Shown: positions 1 to 7,091 of the stretch, piece after piece | How positions within the stretch are numbered: the stretch's first letter is position 1 | Layout: each line of letters starts with the position of its first letter | Assembly (NCBI GenBank): GCA_900555605.1 | Contig: USLW01000058.1 | Coordinates: forward strand, 1 to 9,401 | Source of the DNA: an uncultured Clostridium sp. | GTDB taxonomy: Bacteria > Bacillota > Clostridia > UBA1212 > UBA1255 | Length of the DNA stretch: 9,401 nucleotides | Direction: 5' to 3' | Notes under the pieces: model-generated | Told to the model about the DNA's origin: nothing | The model's database searches: none | Seen by the model: the letters and a program-made list of their open reading frames with translations, nothing else | Translations under genes and position numbers: made by a program

Positions 1-2
1 CA

Positions 3-401
3 ATCCTCACAGCCGCGTGTCTGCTGATCTGGCTTACAACGGATTACAGCCGTTTTAAACGCAGGGTGCTGCGCCTGCCGGCTGACCGGGGCCTGCGGCT
101 GGCCTTCAGCCGTTTTGAACGGGCGCTGGGAATCTTTTACGCAAAACGCGAAGAAACCCAGACCTTTACCGAGTATTTTGACGCGCTGAAGGCGCGGGGC
201 GTATTTGTAAACGAAGAAGCTTTAAATACCTGCGCCGAAATCATGAATTTGTATTATGAAATCCGGTTTACGGGACGTGCCGCCGAACGGCAGGACTGTG
301 TGCGGATGCTCCGTTTATACGACCGATGGACGCAGCTGATGAAAAGGCAGTGCGGGAAAATCAGATTCTTTGCGGAACGCTATCTGTTCGGCGATTTGTA
401 A
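3..401 (+). CDS. C-terminal end of a transglutaminase-like membrane protein (DUF4129-like tail), 5' partial
   Basis: An open frame enters from the left edge and stops with TAA at 399-401, so only the last 132 residues are visible. It begins in a hydrophobic stretch (ILTAACLLIWL), which looks like the end of a transmembrane helix. A basic stop-transfer segment (SRFKRRVLRL) and a soluble, mostly helical tail of about 110 residues follow. The tail, with the late pattern LNTCAEIMNLYYEIRFTGR, resembles the short cytoplasmic domain (DUF4129) found after the last membrane helix of TgpA-type transglutaminase-like proteins. No catalytic part lies in the window, so enzymatic activity cannot be judged. 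A GTG at 66 could be read as a start, but the frame is open upstream and no SD precedes it, so it is an internal codon. No terminator is evident between this stop and the mecA promoter. The family assignment rests on resemblance by eye. Confidence 0.5.
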   Translation: MLTAACLLIWLTTDYSRFKRRVLRLPADRGLRLAFSRFERALGIFYAKREETQTFTEYFDALKARGVFVNEEALNTCAEIMNLYYEIRFTGRAAERQDCVRMLRLYDRWTQLMKRQCGKIRFFAERYLFGDL

Positions 402-417
402 CGGCAGGATTTTACTC

Positions 418-446
418 TTCTCATTTTCTTATTTTTCAAGTATAAT
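418..446 (+). promoter_or_regulatory. Predicted sigma-A promoter of mecA
   Basis: A perfect -10 box TATAAT lies at 441-446. Seventeen bases upstream is TTCTCA (418-423), matching the TTGACA consensus at four of six positions. The expected transcription start is near 452-454, giving a leader of about 70 nt before the mecA ATG at 524. The A+T-rich surroundings fit a housekeeping promoter. Prediction from consensus and spacing only. Confidence 0.65.
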
Positions 447-451
447 AGTGG

Positions 452-473
452 TGTGGATATAAATATATTCACA
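452..473. promoter_or_regulatory. Near-perfect 22-bp palindrome at the mecA transcription start: candidate operator
   Basis: The left arm TGTGGATATA (452-461) and right arm TATATTCACA (464-473) are complementary at nine of ten positions, with two bases (AA) between them. The element starts five bases after the -10 box and so covers the predicted transcription start, the usual place for a repressor operator. The TGTG...CACA ends resemble CRP/FNR or Rex half-sites, but the spacing is too wide for those families, so no regulator is named. It could instead form a weak A+U-rich hairpin at the 5' end of the mRNA. Confidence 0.4.
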
Positions 474-523
474 TAGTGCTGTTTGTGCGGCCGCGCTATG
501 CGGCAGAATGGTGGTTGATTGTT

Positions 524-1261
524 ATGAAAATTGAACGTATCACCGACAATACTGTACGCATTACGCTGAATAAGCGTGATCTCGAGACGCGGAATATCGA
601 TGCGGAAAAGCTGAAGATCAATTCTCCCGCATACCAGCAGTTATTGTGGGATATTATTGAGCATGCGGAAATTGAATTCGGTTTTGATGTGTCAGAAGGT
701 CAAATCGTGATTGAAACCACTTCCGGCGTAACCGGTGAATATATTGTAACGATCACCAGAACCGGAGGATTATCCGACAGTGATTACGCGCAATCCGGCG
801 GACAGGAAATTTCCGGAGATTTAAATAAATTGATGGCGGAACGGATTTTGGAGTCCCTCAGGACGGGCTCCGCGCCGGAGCCGGGTGCAGGGCAGAGCTT
901 GAAGGGAGCCAAGGAGCGCCTTTCCGGTGAGTTGGATGAGGTTCCGGAGCTCATGCTTCAGGATGAGAAGTATGATGTGCTTTATTTTTCAGATTTTGAG
1001 AATCTGATTCTGCTGCTGCATTCGAATCCCCGTTTTAAAGCGGTTCCGGCCCAGCTGTATTCGTATCAGAAGGGTTATTATCTTGTACTGAAAGTAGCGA
1101 AACGAAATCTGAGCATAATCAATCAGCTGGAGCATGCGGCTCCGGAATTCGGAGGAATTTATGTGGTATCGGAAATTTTCCGCCCGATTTTAGAGGAGCA
1201 TGGAAATTTATTGCTGAAACGCGGAGCAATTGCGAAGCTGACAAAGTATTTTAACGAATAG
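524..1261 (+). CDS. mecA: MecA-family adaptor protein for the ClpC/ClpP protease
   Basis: MecA proteins hand substrates to the AAA+ unfoldase ClpC and trigger its assembly, for degradation by ClpP in the cytoplasm. The 245-residue product has the family's two-part form: an N-terminal substrate-binding domain (about 1-80, opening MKIERITDNTVRITLNK), a variable charged linker (about 95-145), and a C-terminal ClpC-binding domain (about 150-245). The latter has the pattern YFSDFENLILLL ... GYYLVL ... FGGIYVVSE and ends KRGAIAKLTKYFNE. Bacillus MecA is about 220 residues, so the length fits. The frame is open back to a GTG at 476, but the extra 16 residues do not look like MecA, so the ATG at 524 is preferred. 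It has only a weak SD (GGTGG at 510-514). The gene has its own promoter and terminator, so it appears monocistronic. Which substrates it serves here is not visible. Confidence 0.88.
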   Translation: MKIERITDNTVRITLNKRDLETRNIDAEKLKINSPAYQQLLWDIIEHAEIEFGFDVSEGQIVIETTSGVTGEYIVTITRTGGLSDSDYAQSGGQEISGDLNKLMAERILESLRTGSAPEPGAGQSLKGAKERLSGELDEVPELMLQDEKYDVLYFSDFENLILLLHSNPRFKAVPAQLYSYQKGYYLVLKVAKRNLSIINQLEHAAPEFGGIYVVSEIFRPILEEHGNLLLKRGAIAKLTKYFNE

Positions 1262-1280
1262 ACGTATAGAAAGCAGAGAG

Positions 1281-1332
1281 ATCGGACCGGCGGGCGAAGA
1301 ATGGCGGCGCCCGCGGTCCGGTTTTTATTTTT
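1281..1332 (+). terminator. Rho-independent terminator after mecA
   Basis: A G+C-rich stem forms between 1283-1296 and 1308-1320 (right arm CGCCCGCGGTCCG), with one bulged G at 1289 and an 11-nt loop. It is followed at once by TTTTTATTTTT (1322-1332). It begins 20 bases after the mecA stop and separates mecA from the radC-mre transcript. Confidence 0.88.
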
Positions 1333-1379
1333 GAAAAAAATCTGCAGCCGAGGGCTGGAATATTTTGCTTCTCGTTATA

Positions 1380-1408
1380 TTGTCTTTTTTTGAAAAAAAA
1401 GCTATACT
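1380..1408 (+). promoter_or_regulatory. Predicted promoter of the radC-mreBCD-mrdA operon, with homopolymer spacer
   Basis: The -35 box TTGTCT (1380-1385, four of six consensus) and -10 box TATACT (1403-1408, five of six) are separated by 17 bases. The spacer is dominated by a T-run (to 1391), a single G (1392) and eight A (1393-1400). The expected start is near 1414, about 70 nt ahead of radC. No other promoter as good as this is visible before mrdA, so it probably serves the whole run of five genes. Confidence 0.62.
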
Positions 1409-1484
1409 ATAACCTGTACGGCATTTTGCAGTCTCTGTCAAAAACGCACCAGGCGAATGTCCAAAACGATTTTCGGAGGTGCAG

Positions 1485-2198
1485 ATGGAAAAACTTGCGA
1501 CAATGAAAATGTTACCTGAGAGTGAGCGTCCGTATGAAAGAATCATGCAGTACGGTGCGGCTGCGCTGAGTGATGCTGAGCTTTTAGCGGTCATTATCAA
1601 GTCCGGGACGAGACAGGCCACGGCCGTTGAGGTTGCAACGGGGCTGCTGGCCGAGTACGGCAGTTTGATTGAATTGGGAAACCAAAGTATTTCAGACCTC
1701 ATACATGCGGACGGTATTGGAAAGGTAAAGGCTGTTCAGATTATGGCCGTTTGTGAATTAGGAAAACGGATCGGCCGGGGAGTGGGCGCGAAACGGGTAC
1801 GGATATCCGGAATCGGTCAGCTCGGAAGTATGTTTTTGGCCGAAATGGCAAGACTGAACAAAGAGATTTTCAAGGTGGTGCTGTTAGATAAAAAATGGCA
1901 GATTATAAAAGATATCAATATTTCGGTAGGAACCATTGATCAGACGATCGTTCATCCGAGAGAGGTATTTTATGAAGCAGTCAGACACGCTGCTTCTGCC
2001 GTTGTACTGGTGCATAATCATCCCAGCGGAGATTGTGAGCCGAGTAAACAGGACCTTGCTGTAACCGCCAGGCTGATGCGGGCCGGGGAGGTCATGGGGA
2101 TTGAGGTTGTTGATCATTTTATTATCGGCAACGGAACATACAGAAGTCTGTTCCAAGCCGGATATATGGAACATTTGAAGGGCGATTCGAATCGCTAA
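1485..2198 (+). CDS. radC: RadC / UPF0758 JAB-domain protein
   Basis: The 237-residue product has the usual RadC layout. An N-terminal helix-hairpin-helix region (about 1-95, ALSDAELLAVIIKSGT and ADGIGKVKAVQIMAV) is followed by a JAB/MPN metalloprotease-fold domain (about 105-230). The zinc-ligand pattern HxH-x7-SxxD is intact: H177 and H179 in HNHPSGD, then S187 and D190, with E127 a candidate catalytic glutamate. The name comes from an old link to DNA repair that was later reassigned, so the biochemical role is uncertain despite good conservation. A GTG at 1479 overlaps the SD site GGAGG (1475-1479). The ATG at 1485, five bases past that site, is therefore preferred. It is first in the operon, with mreB 29 bases downstream and no terminator between. 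Lying directly before mreB is a common order in Firmicutes. Confidence 0.93.
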   Translation: MEKLATMKMLPESERPYERIMQYGAAALSDAELLAVIIKSGTRQATAVEVATGLLAEYGSLIELGNQSISDLIHADGIGKVKAVQIMAVCELGKRIGRGVGAKRVRISGIGQLGSMFLAEMARLNKEIFKVVLLDKKWQIIKDINISVGTIDQTIVHPREVFYEAVRHAASAVVLVHNHPSGDCEPSKQDLAVTARLMRAGEVMGIEVVDHFIIGNGTYRSLFQAGYMEHLKGDSNR

Positions 2199-2227
2199 AT
2201 TTTCAGCTGATTAAGGAGTTGTAGTGA

Positions 2228-3235
2228 ATGGCAAAGGACATCGGAATCGATTTGGGTACAGCGAACACGCTTGTTCATGTACGCGGAAAAGGAATCGTCA
2301 TCAGAGAACCATCTGTTGTAGCAATAAATAAAAATACCGGTGAAGTGCTGGATGTCGGGTACGGAGCAAAGCGCATGATCGGCAGGACTCCGAGCAGCAT
2401 TGTGGCGATCCGTCCGCTGAAAGACGGTGTAATTGCCGATTTTGACGTAACGGAGCAGATGCTGAAATATTTTATCCGCAAAGCAGTGGCCGGCGCGGGG
2501 ATCGGAAAGCCGAACCTGATCATATGCGTACCCTCCGGCGTTACGGAAGTGGAACGCATGGCGGTGCAGGAGGCGGCGGAAAAGGCCGGTGCCAAAAAGA
2601 ATCCGATCCTGTTTGAGGAGCCTATGCTTGCCGCCATCGGAGCAGGTCTGGATATTTCCGAGGCAACCGGATGTATGGTGGTGGACATCGGCGGGGGGAC
2701 GAGCGAGGTCGCCGTTATCTCCATGGGCGGAATCGTAAATTCAAAATCCCTGCGGATCGCAGGAGACGAGTTGGATAACTCGATTATGGTTTATGCAAAA
2801 AAAGAGCACAATCTTTTGATCGGCGAACGGACTGCCGAAGAGATCAAGGTTACCATAGGCGCGGCATATCCGAAGCCGCAGGAGGAATACATGGATATCA
2901 GAGGCAGGGATATGCTCACCGGCCTTCCGAAGAACGTGCGTATTTCATCTTCGGAAATTGTCGATGCAATTAAGGAGCCCGTTGCCGCCATTGTGGATTC
3001 TATCAAAGAAGCGTTGGAGGTCACTCCTCCGGAGCTGGCTGCTGATATTATGGATAAGGGGATTATGCTCACCGGCGGCGGCGCCCTGCTGAGCGGTCTG
3101 GACAAGATTATCAAGCTGGAAACCGGCATGCCCGTATTGATTGCGGAATCTCCTTTGGACTGTGTAGCCCTTGGGACGGGAAAATGTCTTGAAGAGGGAA
3201 ACCTGAGAAGAGTTCTCTATATGAACAGAGCCTAA
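2228..3235 (+). CDS. mreB: Rod shape-determining protein MreB (actin-like ATPase)
   Basis: MreB polymerises with ATP into membrane-bound antiparallel filaments that guide the lateral-wall synthesis machinery. The 335-residue product is full length for the family and has all the actin-fold nucleotide motifs. Phosphate-1 is DIGIDLGTANT near residues 4-14, phosphate-2 is DIGGGTSEV from D153, and the adenosine motif is MLTGGGALLSGL at about 280-291. The conserved LFEEPMLAAIGAG stretch precedes phosphate-2. It ends in the usual short basic tail (LRRVLYMNRA). The start is clear: AAGGAG at 2213-2218 sits nine bases before the ATG. It follows radC by 29 bases without a terminator, so the two are probably co-transcribed. 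It is true MreB, by its place directly before mreC and mreD, rather than the Mbl or MreBH paralogues, although sequence alone separates these poorly. Confidence 0.97.
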   Translation: MAKDIGIDLGTANTLVHVRGKGIVIREPSVVAINKNTGEVLDVGYGAKRMIGRTPSSIVAIRPLKDGVIADFDVTEQMLKYFIRKAVAGAGIGKPNLIICVPSGVTEVERMAVQEAAEKAGAKKNPILFEEPMLAAIGAGLDISEATGCMVVDIGGGTSEVAVISMGGIVNSKSLRIAGDELDNSIMVYAKKEHNLLIGERTAEEIKVTIGAAYPKPQEEYMDIRGRDMLTGLPKNVRISSSEIVDAIKEPVAAIVDSIKEALEVTPPELAADIMDKGIMLTGGGALLSGLDKIIKLETGMPVLIAESPLDCVALGTGKCLEEGNLRRVLYMNRA

Positions 3236-3356
3236 GCGGATTTGTATTTCTTTAGGGGCGCAGGCATAAAATATCTCCAGAAACGCCGCGTTTGGTAAAC
3301 AGAACTGCTGCCTTTTCATCTTTTATTCGAGCCGCCCCGGCGATATGGAGGTCAGA
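3236..3356 (+). other. mreB-mreC intergenic region with an imperfect hairpin
   Basis: This 121-nt gap is the longest within the operon. It holds a small hairpin, AAACG (3281-3285) pairing with CGTTT (3289-3293), extended by CC/GG across a two-base bulge. No T-tract follows, so it is not an intrinsic terminator. A longer-range pairing of GGGGCG (3255-3260) with CGCCCC (3333-3338) is possible and would end just before the mreC SD. A weak -10-like TAAAAT (3267-3272) has only TTGTAT at 19 bases as a -35, so an internal promoter is possible but poorly supported. No ORF is credible here. Confidence 0.3.
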
Positions 3357-4199
3357 ATGCCGAAACGAATTAAAAATACGATTTTTATCCTTTTGATCAT
3401 TACCGTCTTTTTGATTGTGATCTTGTTTATTTCAAGTAATCCGGACAGCAAGTTGCATTCGCTGTACAAGGCTGTCAGTGCGCCGTTTCAGCTGATTCAG
3501 AGAGGATTCACTTCGGTGGGAAAGGGAATCAGCCAGAGACTGGCGGTCCTTTCCGATTACAGTGATATCCGCGACCGTCTGAACGAACTGCAGTCGGAAA
3601 ATGACCGCCTTTCCGTGCAGCAGGAGGAATATGAGCGGCTGCAGCAGGAGAATGAGAAGCTTCGTGCACTGCTGGATCTGAAGGCGTATTTTACTGACTA
3701 TCATATGGTGGCCGCAAATATTATTGCGCAGGATGTTACGGATTGGTTCAACGAACTGACGATTGACCGCGGAACAGCAGACGGACTGTATGACGGAAGC
3801 GTTGTCATTACATCAAAGGGCTTAGTAGGAATTGTCTATAACGCGGGGCCTTTTTCTTCAAAAGTCAGGACCGTTGCGGATGAACAAAACACGGTTATGG
3901 GCAGAATTGCGCGGAATAACGAGCTGGTCAGAGTGCGGGGCATGTCCTATGAAAATTATGTGCGGCAGCTGAAGCTTGACCGTATTACCGCCGGTACGGA
4001 TTTATATGTCGGAGATGTCATTATCACTGCGGAAAGCGGAGGCGTATATCCGAAGGGCCTTGTGATCGGAACGGTAGTTGAGGTGAATCTTTCCTCCGGA
4101 TCGGAACGTTCCGCCGTCATAGAGCCTGCGGTGAATTTAGGCAGAATCAGCGAGGTTTATGTACTTGTCAGCCGGGACGGCAAGGCGGAGGGCGAATAA
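3357..4199 (+). CDS. mreC: Rod shape-determining protein MreC
   Basis: MreC is a bitopic membrane protein whose outer part forms oligomers and contacts PBP2, linking cytoplasmic MreB to wall synthesis. The 280-residue product has a short basic N-terminus (MPKRIKN), one transmembrane helix (about 8-28, FILLIITVFLIVILFI) and a charged heptad-rich coiled coil at about 68-105 (RLNELQSENDRLSVQQEEY and on). The two-lobed beta-rich MreC domain follows, with conserved stretches TIDRGTADGLYDG and PKGLVIGTV. Two ATGs are in frame. The first (3345) overlaps the SD site GGAGG (3347-3351), so the second (3357), five bases past it, is chosen. mreD starts one base after the mreC stop, so the pair is probably translationally coupled. 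Topology and length are typical for Firmicutes. Confidence 0.95.
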   Translation: MPKRIKNTIFILLIITVFLIVILFISSNPDSKLHSLYKAVSAPFQLIQRGFTSVGKGISQRLAVLSDYSDIRDRLNELQSENDRLSVQQEEYERLQQENEKLRALLDLKAYFTDYHMVAANIIAQDVTDWFNELTIDRGTADGLYDGSVVITSKGLVGIVYNAGPFSSKVRTVADEQNTVMGRIARNNELVRVRGMSYENYVRQLKLDRITAGTDLYVGDVIITAESGGVYPKGLVIGTVVEVNLSSGSERSAVIEPAVNLGRISEVYVLVSRDGKAEGE

Positions 4200-4200
4200 T

Positions 4201-4746
4201 GTGAAAAACAAAAGAGGGCATATCCTGTTCTGCGCGATTGGAGTGATTCTGCTTTCCGTCATTCAGGAGGGTTTTTTTAACTATGCCAGGCTTTTTGGCG
4301 TGAAGCCGAATATTTTACTTGTATTTCTTTATCTTTTGGCTGTGCGGCTGCCTGTCCGCCAGGCCCTGGTGGCAGGGGTATGTACGGGGCTGTACATAGA
4401 TATTCTTTACAGCAGATTTTTGGGGCTTTATGCTTTGCTGTTTATGTATTTCGCGGTGTTTGCGGCAGGCCTCAGCTACGGCCCGCTCAAGGAAAACAGG
4501 CTTTGGATGGCCGGCATGGCGCCGCCCTTTTTTATTTTATTTGGCATGGCGGAAAGTTTTGTGGTACGCTTACTCATGATGTATACCTCCGGTACGGCCG
4601 TGCTGTATGAAAGCTACGGACGCCATATGCTGGAACGGATTTTACCCGTGGCATTTTATAATCTTCTGGTCTTTGCGGTCCTGTTCTTTCCGGTCTCGTT
4701 TGCCTGGAGAAAGCTGGATCCGGAGCAAAAAACGTTATATTGCTGA
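4201..4746 (+). CDS. mreD: Rod shape-determining protein MreD
   Basis: MreD is a small polytopic membrane protein that works with MreC and MreB in lateral-wall elongation; its exact biochemistry is unsettled. The 181-residue product is very hydrophobic, with about six membrane segments (near 8-24, 33-50, 52-68, 72-92, 103-124 and 146-168). The family-like motif KPNILLVFLYLLAVR is followed by GVCTGLYIDILYS. The start is GTG at 4201, eight bases after GGAGGG (4187-4192), which itself lies inside the end of mreC. Only one base separates the mreC stop from this GTG, which suggests coupled translation. An upstream in-frame start inside mreC (4159) would add 14 residues with no SD and is rejected. 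Identity rests on hydrophobic profile, length and position between mreC and the PBP2 gene. Confidence 0.9.
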   Translation: MKNKRGHILFCAIGVILLSVIQEGFFNYARLFGVKPNILLVFLYLLAVRLPVRQALVAGVCTGLYIDILYSRFLGLYALLFMYFAVFAAGLSYGPLKENRLWMAGMAPPFFILFGMAESFVVRLLMMYTSGTAVLYESYGRHMLERILPVAFYNLLVFAVLFFPVSFAWRKLDPEQKTLYC

Positions 4747-4748
4747 CA

Positions 4749-4779
4749 GGCGGTACGCCGCAGCGGCGGATCCCGCCGC
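4749..4779 (+). other. Tandem hairpins in the mreD-mrdA gap
   Basis: Two inverted repeats fill most of the 42-nt gap. The first is GGCG/CGCC (4749-4752 and 4756-4759, loop GTA). The second is a perfect 7-bp all-G/C stem, GCGGCGG (4763-4769) with CCGCCGC (4773-4779) around the loop ATC. No T-tract follows, so they are not an intrinsic terminator. Lying 10-20 bases before the mrdA start, they could lower its translation or mark an mRNA-processing site. Confidence 0.4.
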
Positions 4780-4788
4780 ACAGTTAGG

Positions 4789-6963
4789 ATGGTGCTTTTT
4801 GTGCTGCAGGAAAATTGGACGAATTTAAAAGAAAAAATTATCGCCGTGCTGAAAAACAGATGCTTTTATATCGGGGTCATTGTTTTTCTCGTAATGCTGC
4901 TGCTGATCGGCCGTTTATATCATCTGCAGATCGTAAACGGAGATGAATATAACAGAAAGGCGGACCGCGTCATCGGAAATATCGTGTCTTTAGCCGTGGA
5001 TACGCCGCGGGGAAATATTTATGACCGCAACGGAATTCTGCTGGCCACTACGCGCGCCTCGTATAAAGTGCAGATGACGAATGTCAATAAAGAACAGTCG
5101 TTCCGTGATGAAATGTATTTGAAGCTGATTGAGCTGTTTGAGGCAAATGACGATGTATATACAAACGGACTGGCCAGATATCTTGCTTCACCGGACGAGT
5201 GGGGAAGTCAGCTGAAGGGGGAGGATAAGAGTCAGGAACGCGCGAATTGGATCAATCATATCGCCATTAAAAAGTCGGATCGTGACGGGATTACAACGGC
5301 GCGGGATGCATTTGCGTATCTGCGCAATGTGCGCTTTAAACTCGATGCCTCCTACACGGATGAACAAGCATATAAAATCATGATCATCCGCTACCAGACA
5401 TTTCGTTACGGCTTGAGCTATCTTACGCCTACGACGCTGGCAACAGATGTCTCCGAAGAGACAATGGAAACGATTGAAGCGCGGTATCTGGAATTTCCGG
5501 GGGTCACTACAGAAGAAACCTATTTTCGAGAATATGTCGGGACAGAACCCCTTAGCCATGTGATCGGCTATGTACGAGCCATCAGCAGTGAAGAATATGA
5601 AGTGATGAAAGAGGAAGGCTATGCCAATGACGATATCATCGGCAAGGTGGGCATCGAAAAAGCGGCAGAGGCGCTGCTGCGGGGAGAAAAAGGGGTTCGG
5701 GAGGTATATCTGGAGGACGGAATGGTAAGAGAGTATTCCTATCAGGCTCCGGTTCCGGGCAATGACCTGTATCTGACGATTGATTATAATCTGCAGAAGG
5801 CTGTTCTTGAAACCTTAGAACGCAATATTCAGAAGATCGCGGCTTCGGCAGACGGCAAAAACAATTTCGGAGACGCCGCGGCAGGCGCCGTCGTTGTTAT
5901 GAACGTCAAAACCGGAGAGGTTTTGGCAATGGCCAATTATCCGACTTATGACAACAGTATCTTTTTGCAGCCGTCTTCCAACCAAGAAGCGCAGCAGGCG
6001 ATTACCGATTTGTTTCAGGACCCGACCTCGCCCAGCCTGAATCGGGCGGCACAGGGCTTATATCCGGTGGGGTCCACCATTAAGCCGCTTATCGCCGTTG
6101 CAGGCTTGGAGTCCGGCGCTACAGATGTGAACAGAGAGGTGGTCTGCAGGGGAATCATTGAATTCAACAATCATACGCATACCTGTCTGTCTTCACACGG
6201 CAGTATCTCTATGATCCGCGCAATATCCGAGTCGTGCAATATTTATTTTCAGCAGATTGCCGTCGATATGGGGATTGAAACAGTGGATCAATGGGCAAAA
6301 ACCTTTGGACTGGCTGAAAAAACCGGCATCGAAATCAGTGAATACACAGGATACAGAAGCAATCCCGAGACGATGAAAATCAAAGAATCTGATATTTATC
6401 ATATTTGGAGTGATTCCGATACCGCACAGACTGCCATCGGACAGCTGTATACCCTCTTTACCCCGCTTCAGCTGTGCCGCTATGCGGCGGCGCTCGGCAA
6501 CGGCGGCTATTTGCGTACTCCGTATCTGATTGATTCCGTACTTGCAAAGGACGGTACTGTCATTTCCGATAACAGTGAAAAACAAGCGGCTTATTCGAAA
6601 ATTGATGTCAGCGCCTATGCATTGTCTCAGGTAAAGGCCGGTATGGTGGATATGGCAAACCGTAACAGTCAGGCAAAGGAAGCCTTCAAAGGGTTGGGCC
6701 AGGGATTTGTGGCGGCCAAAACCGGAACGCCTGAAACCGGAATGGAGGCCTTTGGCCACAGCTCCCATTCGCTGGTAATCTGCTATGCACCTGCGGATGA
6801 TCCGGAAATTGCCATCTCCATCGTCATTGAACACGGAACCTGGGGCAGCAACTCACTCCCCATCGCCGGTGATGTAATCAAGGCTTATTTTGGCGAAACC
6901 TATATCGATAGCTGGAATCACGCCCGGCAGGAAGGGTACACCTGGCAGAGTCTGATCCGATAG
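4789..6963 (+). CDS. mrdA: Penicillin-binding protein 2 (elongasome class B transpeptidase)
   Basis: Class B PBPs cross-link peptidoglycan outside the membrane; this one would be the transpeptidase partner of RodA and MreCD in rod elongation. The 724-residue product has a short cytoplasmic N-terminus, one membrane helix (about 26-43), and the N-terminal class B pedestal/dimerisation domain opened by R74-GNIYDRNG. The C-terminal transpeptidase domain has all three active-site motifs: SxxK at S429-T-I-K432, SxN at S482-C-N484, and KTGT at 644-647. Catalytic Ser429 is preceded by the usual YPVGS. The ATG at 4789 lacks an SD. A GTG at 4801 has a partial SD upstream (AGGATGGTG, 4786-4794), so the protein may really be 720 residues. 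Its place after mreD favours the elongation PBP2 over the division PBP. rodA and minCDE, often nearby in Clostridia, are not in the window. Confidence 0.95.
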   Translation: MVLFVLQENWTNLKEKIIAVLKNRCFYIGVIVFLVMLLLIGRLYHLQIVNGDEYNRKADRVIGNIVSLAVDTPRGNIYDRNGILLATTRASYKVQMTNVNKEQSFRDEMYLKLIELFEANDDVYTNGLARYLASPDEWGSQLKGEDKSQERANWINHIAIKKSDRDGITTARDAFAYLRNVRFKLDASYTDEQAYKIMIIRYQTFRYGLSYLTPTTLATDVSEETMETIEARYLEFPGVTTEETYFREYVGTEPLSHVIGYVRAISSEEYEVMKEEGYANDDIIGKVGIEKAAEALLRGEKGVREVYLEDGMVREYSYQAPVPGNDLYLTIDYNLQKAVLETLERNIQKIAASADGKNNFGDAAAGAVVVMNVKTGEVLAMANYPTYDNSIFLQPSSNQEAQQAITDLFQDPTSPSLNRAAQGLYPVGSTIKPLIAVAGLESGATDVNREVVCRGIIEFNNHTHTCLSSHGSISMIRAISESCNIYFQQIAVDMGIETVDQWAKTFGLAEKTGIEISEYTGYRSNPETMKIKESDIYHIWSDSDTAQTAIGQLYTLFTPLQLCRYAAALGNGGYLRTPYLIDSVLAKDGTVISDNSEKQAAYSKIDVSAYALSQVKAGMVDMANRNSQAKEAFKGLGQGFVAAKTGTPETGMEAFGHSSHSLVICYAPADDPEIAISIVIEHGTWGSNSLPIAGDVIKAYFGETYIDSWNHARQEGYTWQSLIR

Positions 6964-7003
6964 CCGAATACAGGATTTTCACATAAAACCGCGGTACGAC
7001 GCC

Positions 7004-7041
7004 AGCCGCAAAGCTGCCGCGTTTGCGGTTTTTCTTATTTT
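7004..7041 (+). terminator. Rho-independent terminator ending the radC-mrdA operon
   Basis: CCGCAAA (7006-7012) pairs perfectly with TTTGCGG (7022-7028) around a nine-base loop, and A-U/G-U pairs can extend the stem outward. The T-rich tract TTTTTCTTATTTT (7029-7041) follows directly. A competing longer pairing exists between AAAACCGC (6985-6992) and GCGGTTTT (7025-7032). The structure lies about 45 bases after the mrdA stop, and its right arm overlaps the gltA promoter. Confidence 0.8.
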
Positions 7042-7051
7042 GTGCTATACT
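7023..7051 (+). promoter_or_regulatory. Predicted gltA promoter with extended -10, overlapping the terminator
   Basis: The -10 box TATACT (7046-7051) is preceded by TGC, giving an extended -10 (TGnTATACT). A weak -35, TTGCGG (7023-7028), sits 17 bases upstream inside the right arm of the preceding terminator stem. The T-tract forms the spacer. The extended -10 probably compensates for the poor -35. The expected start is near 7058, about 35 nt before the gltA ATG. Confidence 0.6.
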
Positions 7052-7091
7052 AATCGAGATAAACAAATTTATATGGAAGAAGGTGGGCGCT

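Noticed and set aside
490..504. Short hairpin GCCGC/GCGGC in the mecA leader
   Set aside because: It is only five base pairs with no T-tract and no evident target, so chance pairing is likely.
476..523. In-frame GTG start giving mecA a 16-residue N-terminal extension
   Set aside because: The extra residues do not resemble MecA proteins, which begin MxIERI, and no SD precedes the GTG. The ATG at 524 gives the family N-terminus.
1325..1702. Minus-strand open frame of 125 codons over the radC promoter and 5' end
   Set aside because: It runs antisense through a terminator, a promoter and the conserved radC start, with low-complexity content and no recognisable domain.
3242..3272. Possible internal promoter ahead of mreC (TTGTAT and TAAAAT)
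   Set aside because: The spacing is 19 bases and both boxes are weak. It is noted in the intergenic entry but not called as a promoter.
6193..6834. Minus-strand open frame of 213 codons within mrdA
   Set aside because: It is antisense to the transpeptidase domain holding SxN and KTG, so it is an overlap artefact of the real gene.
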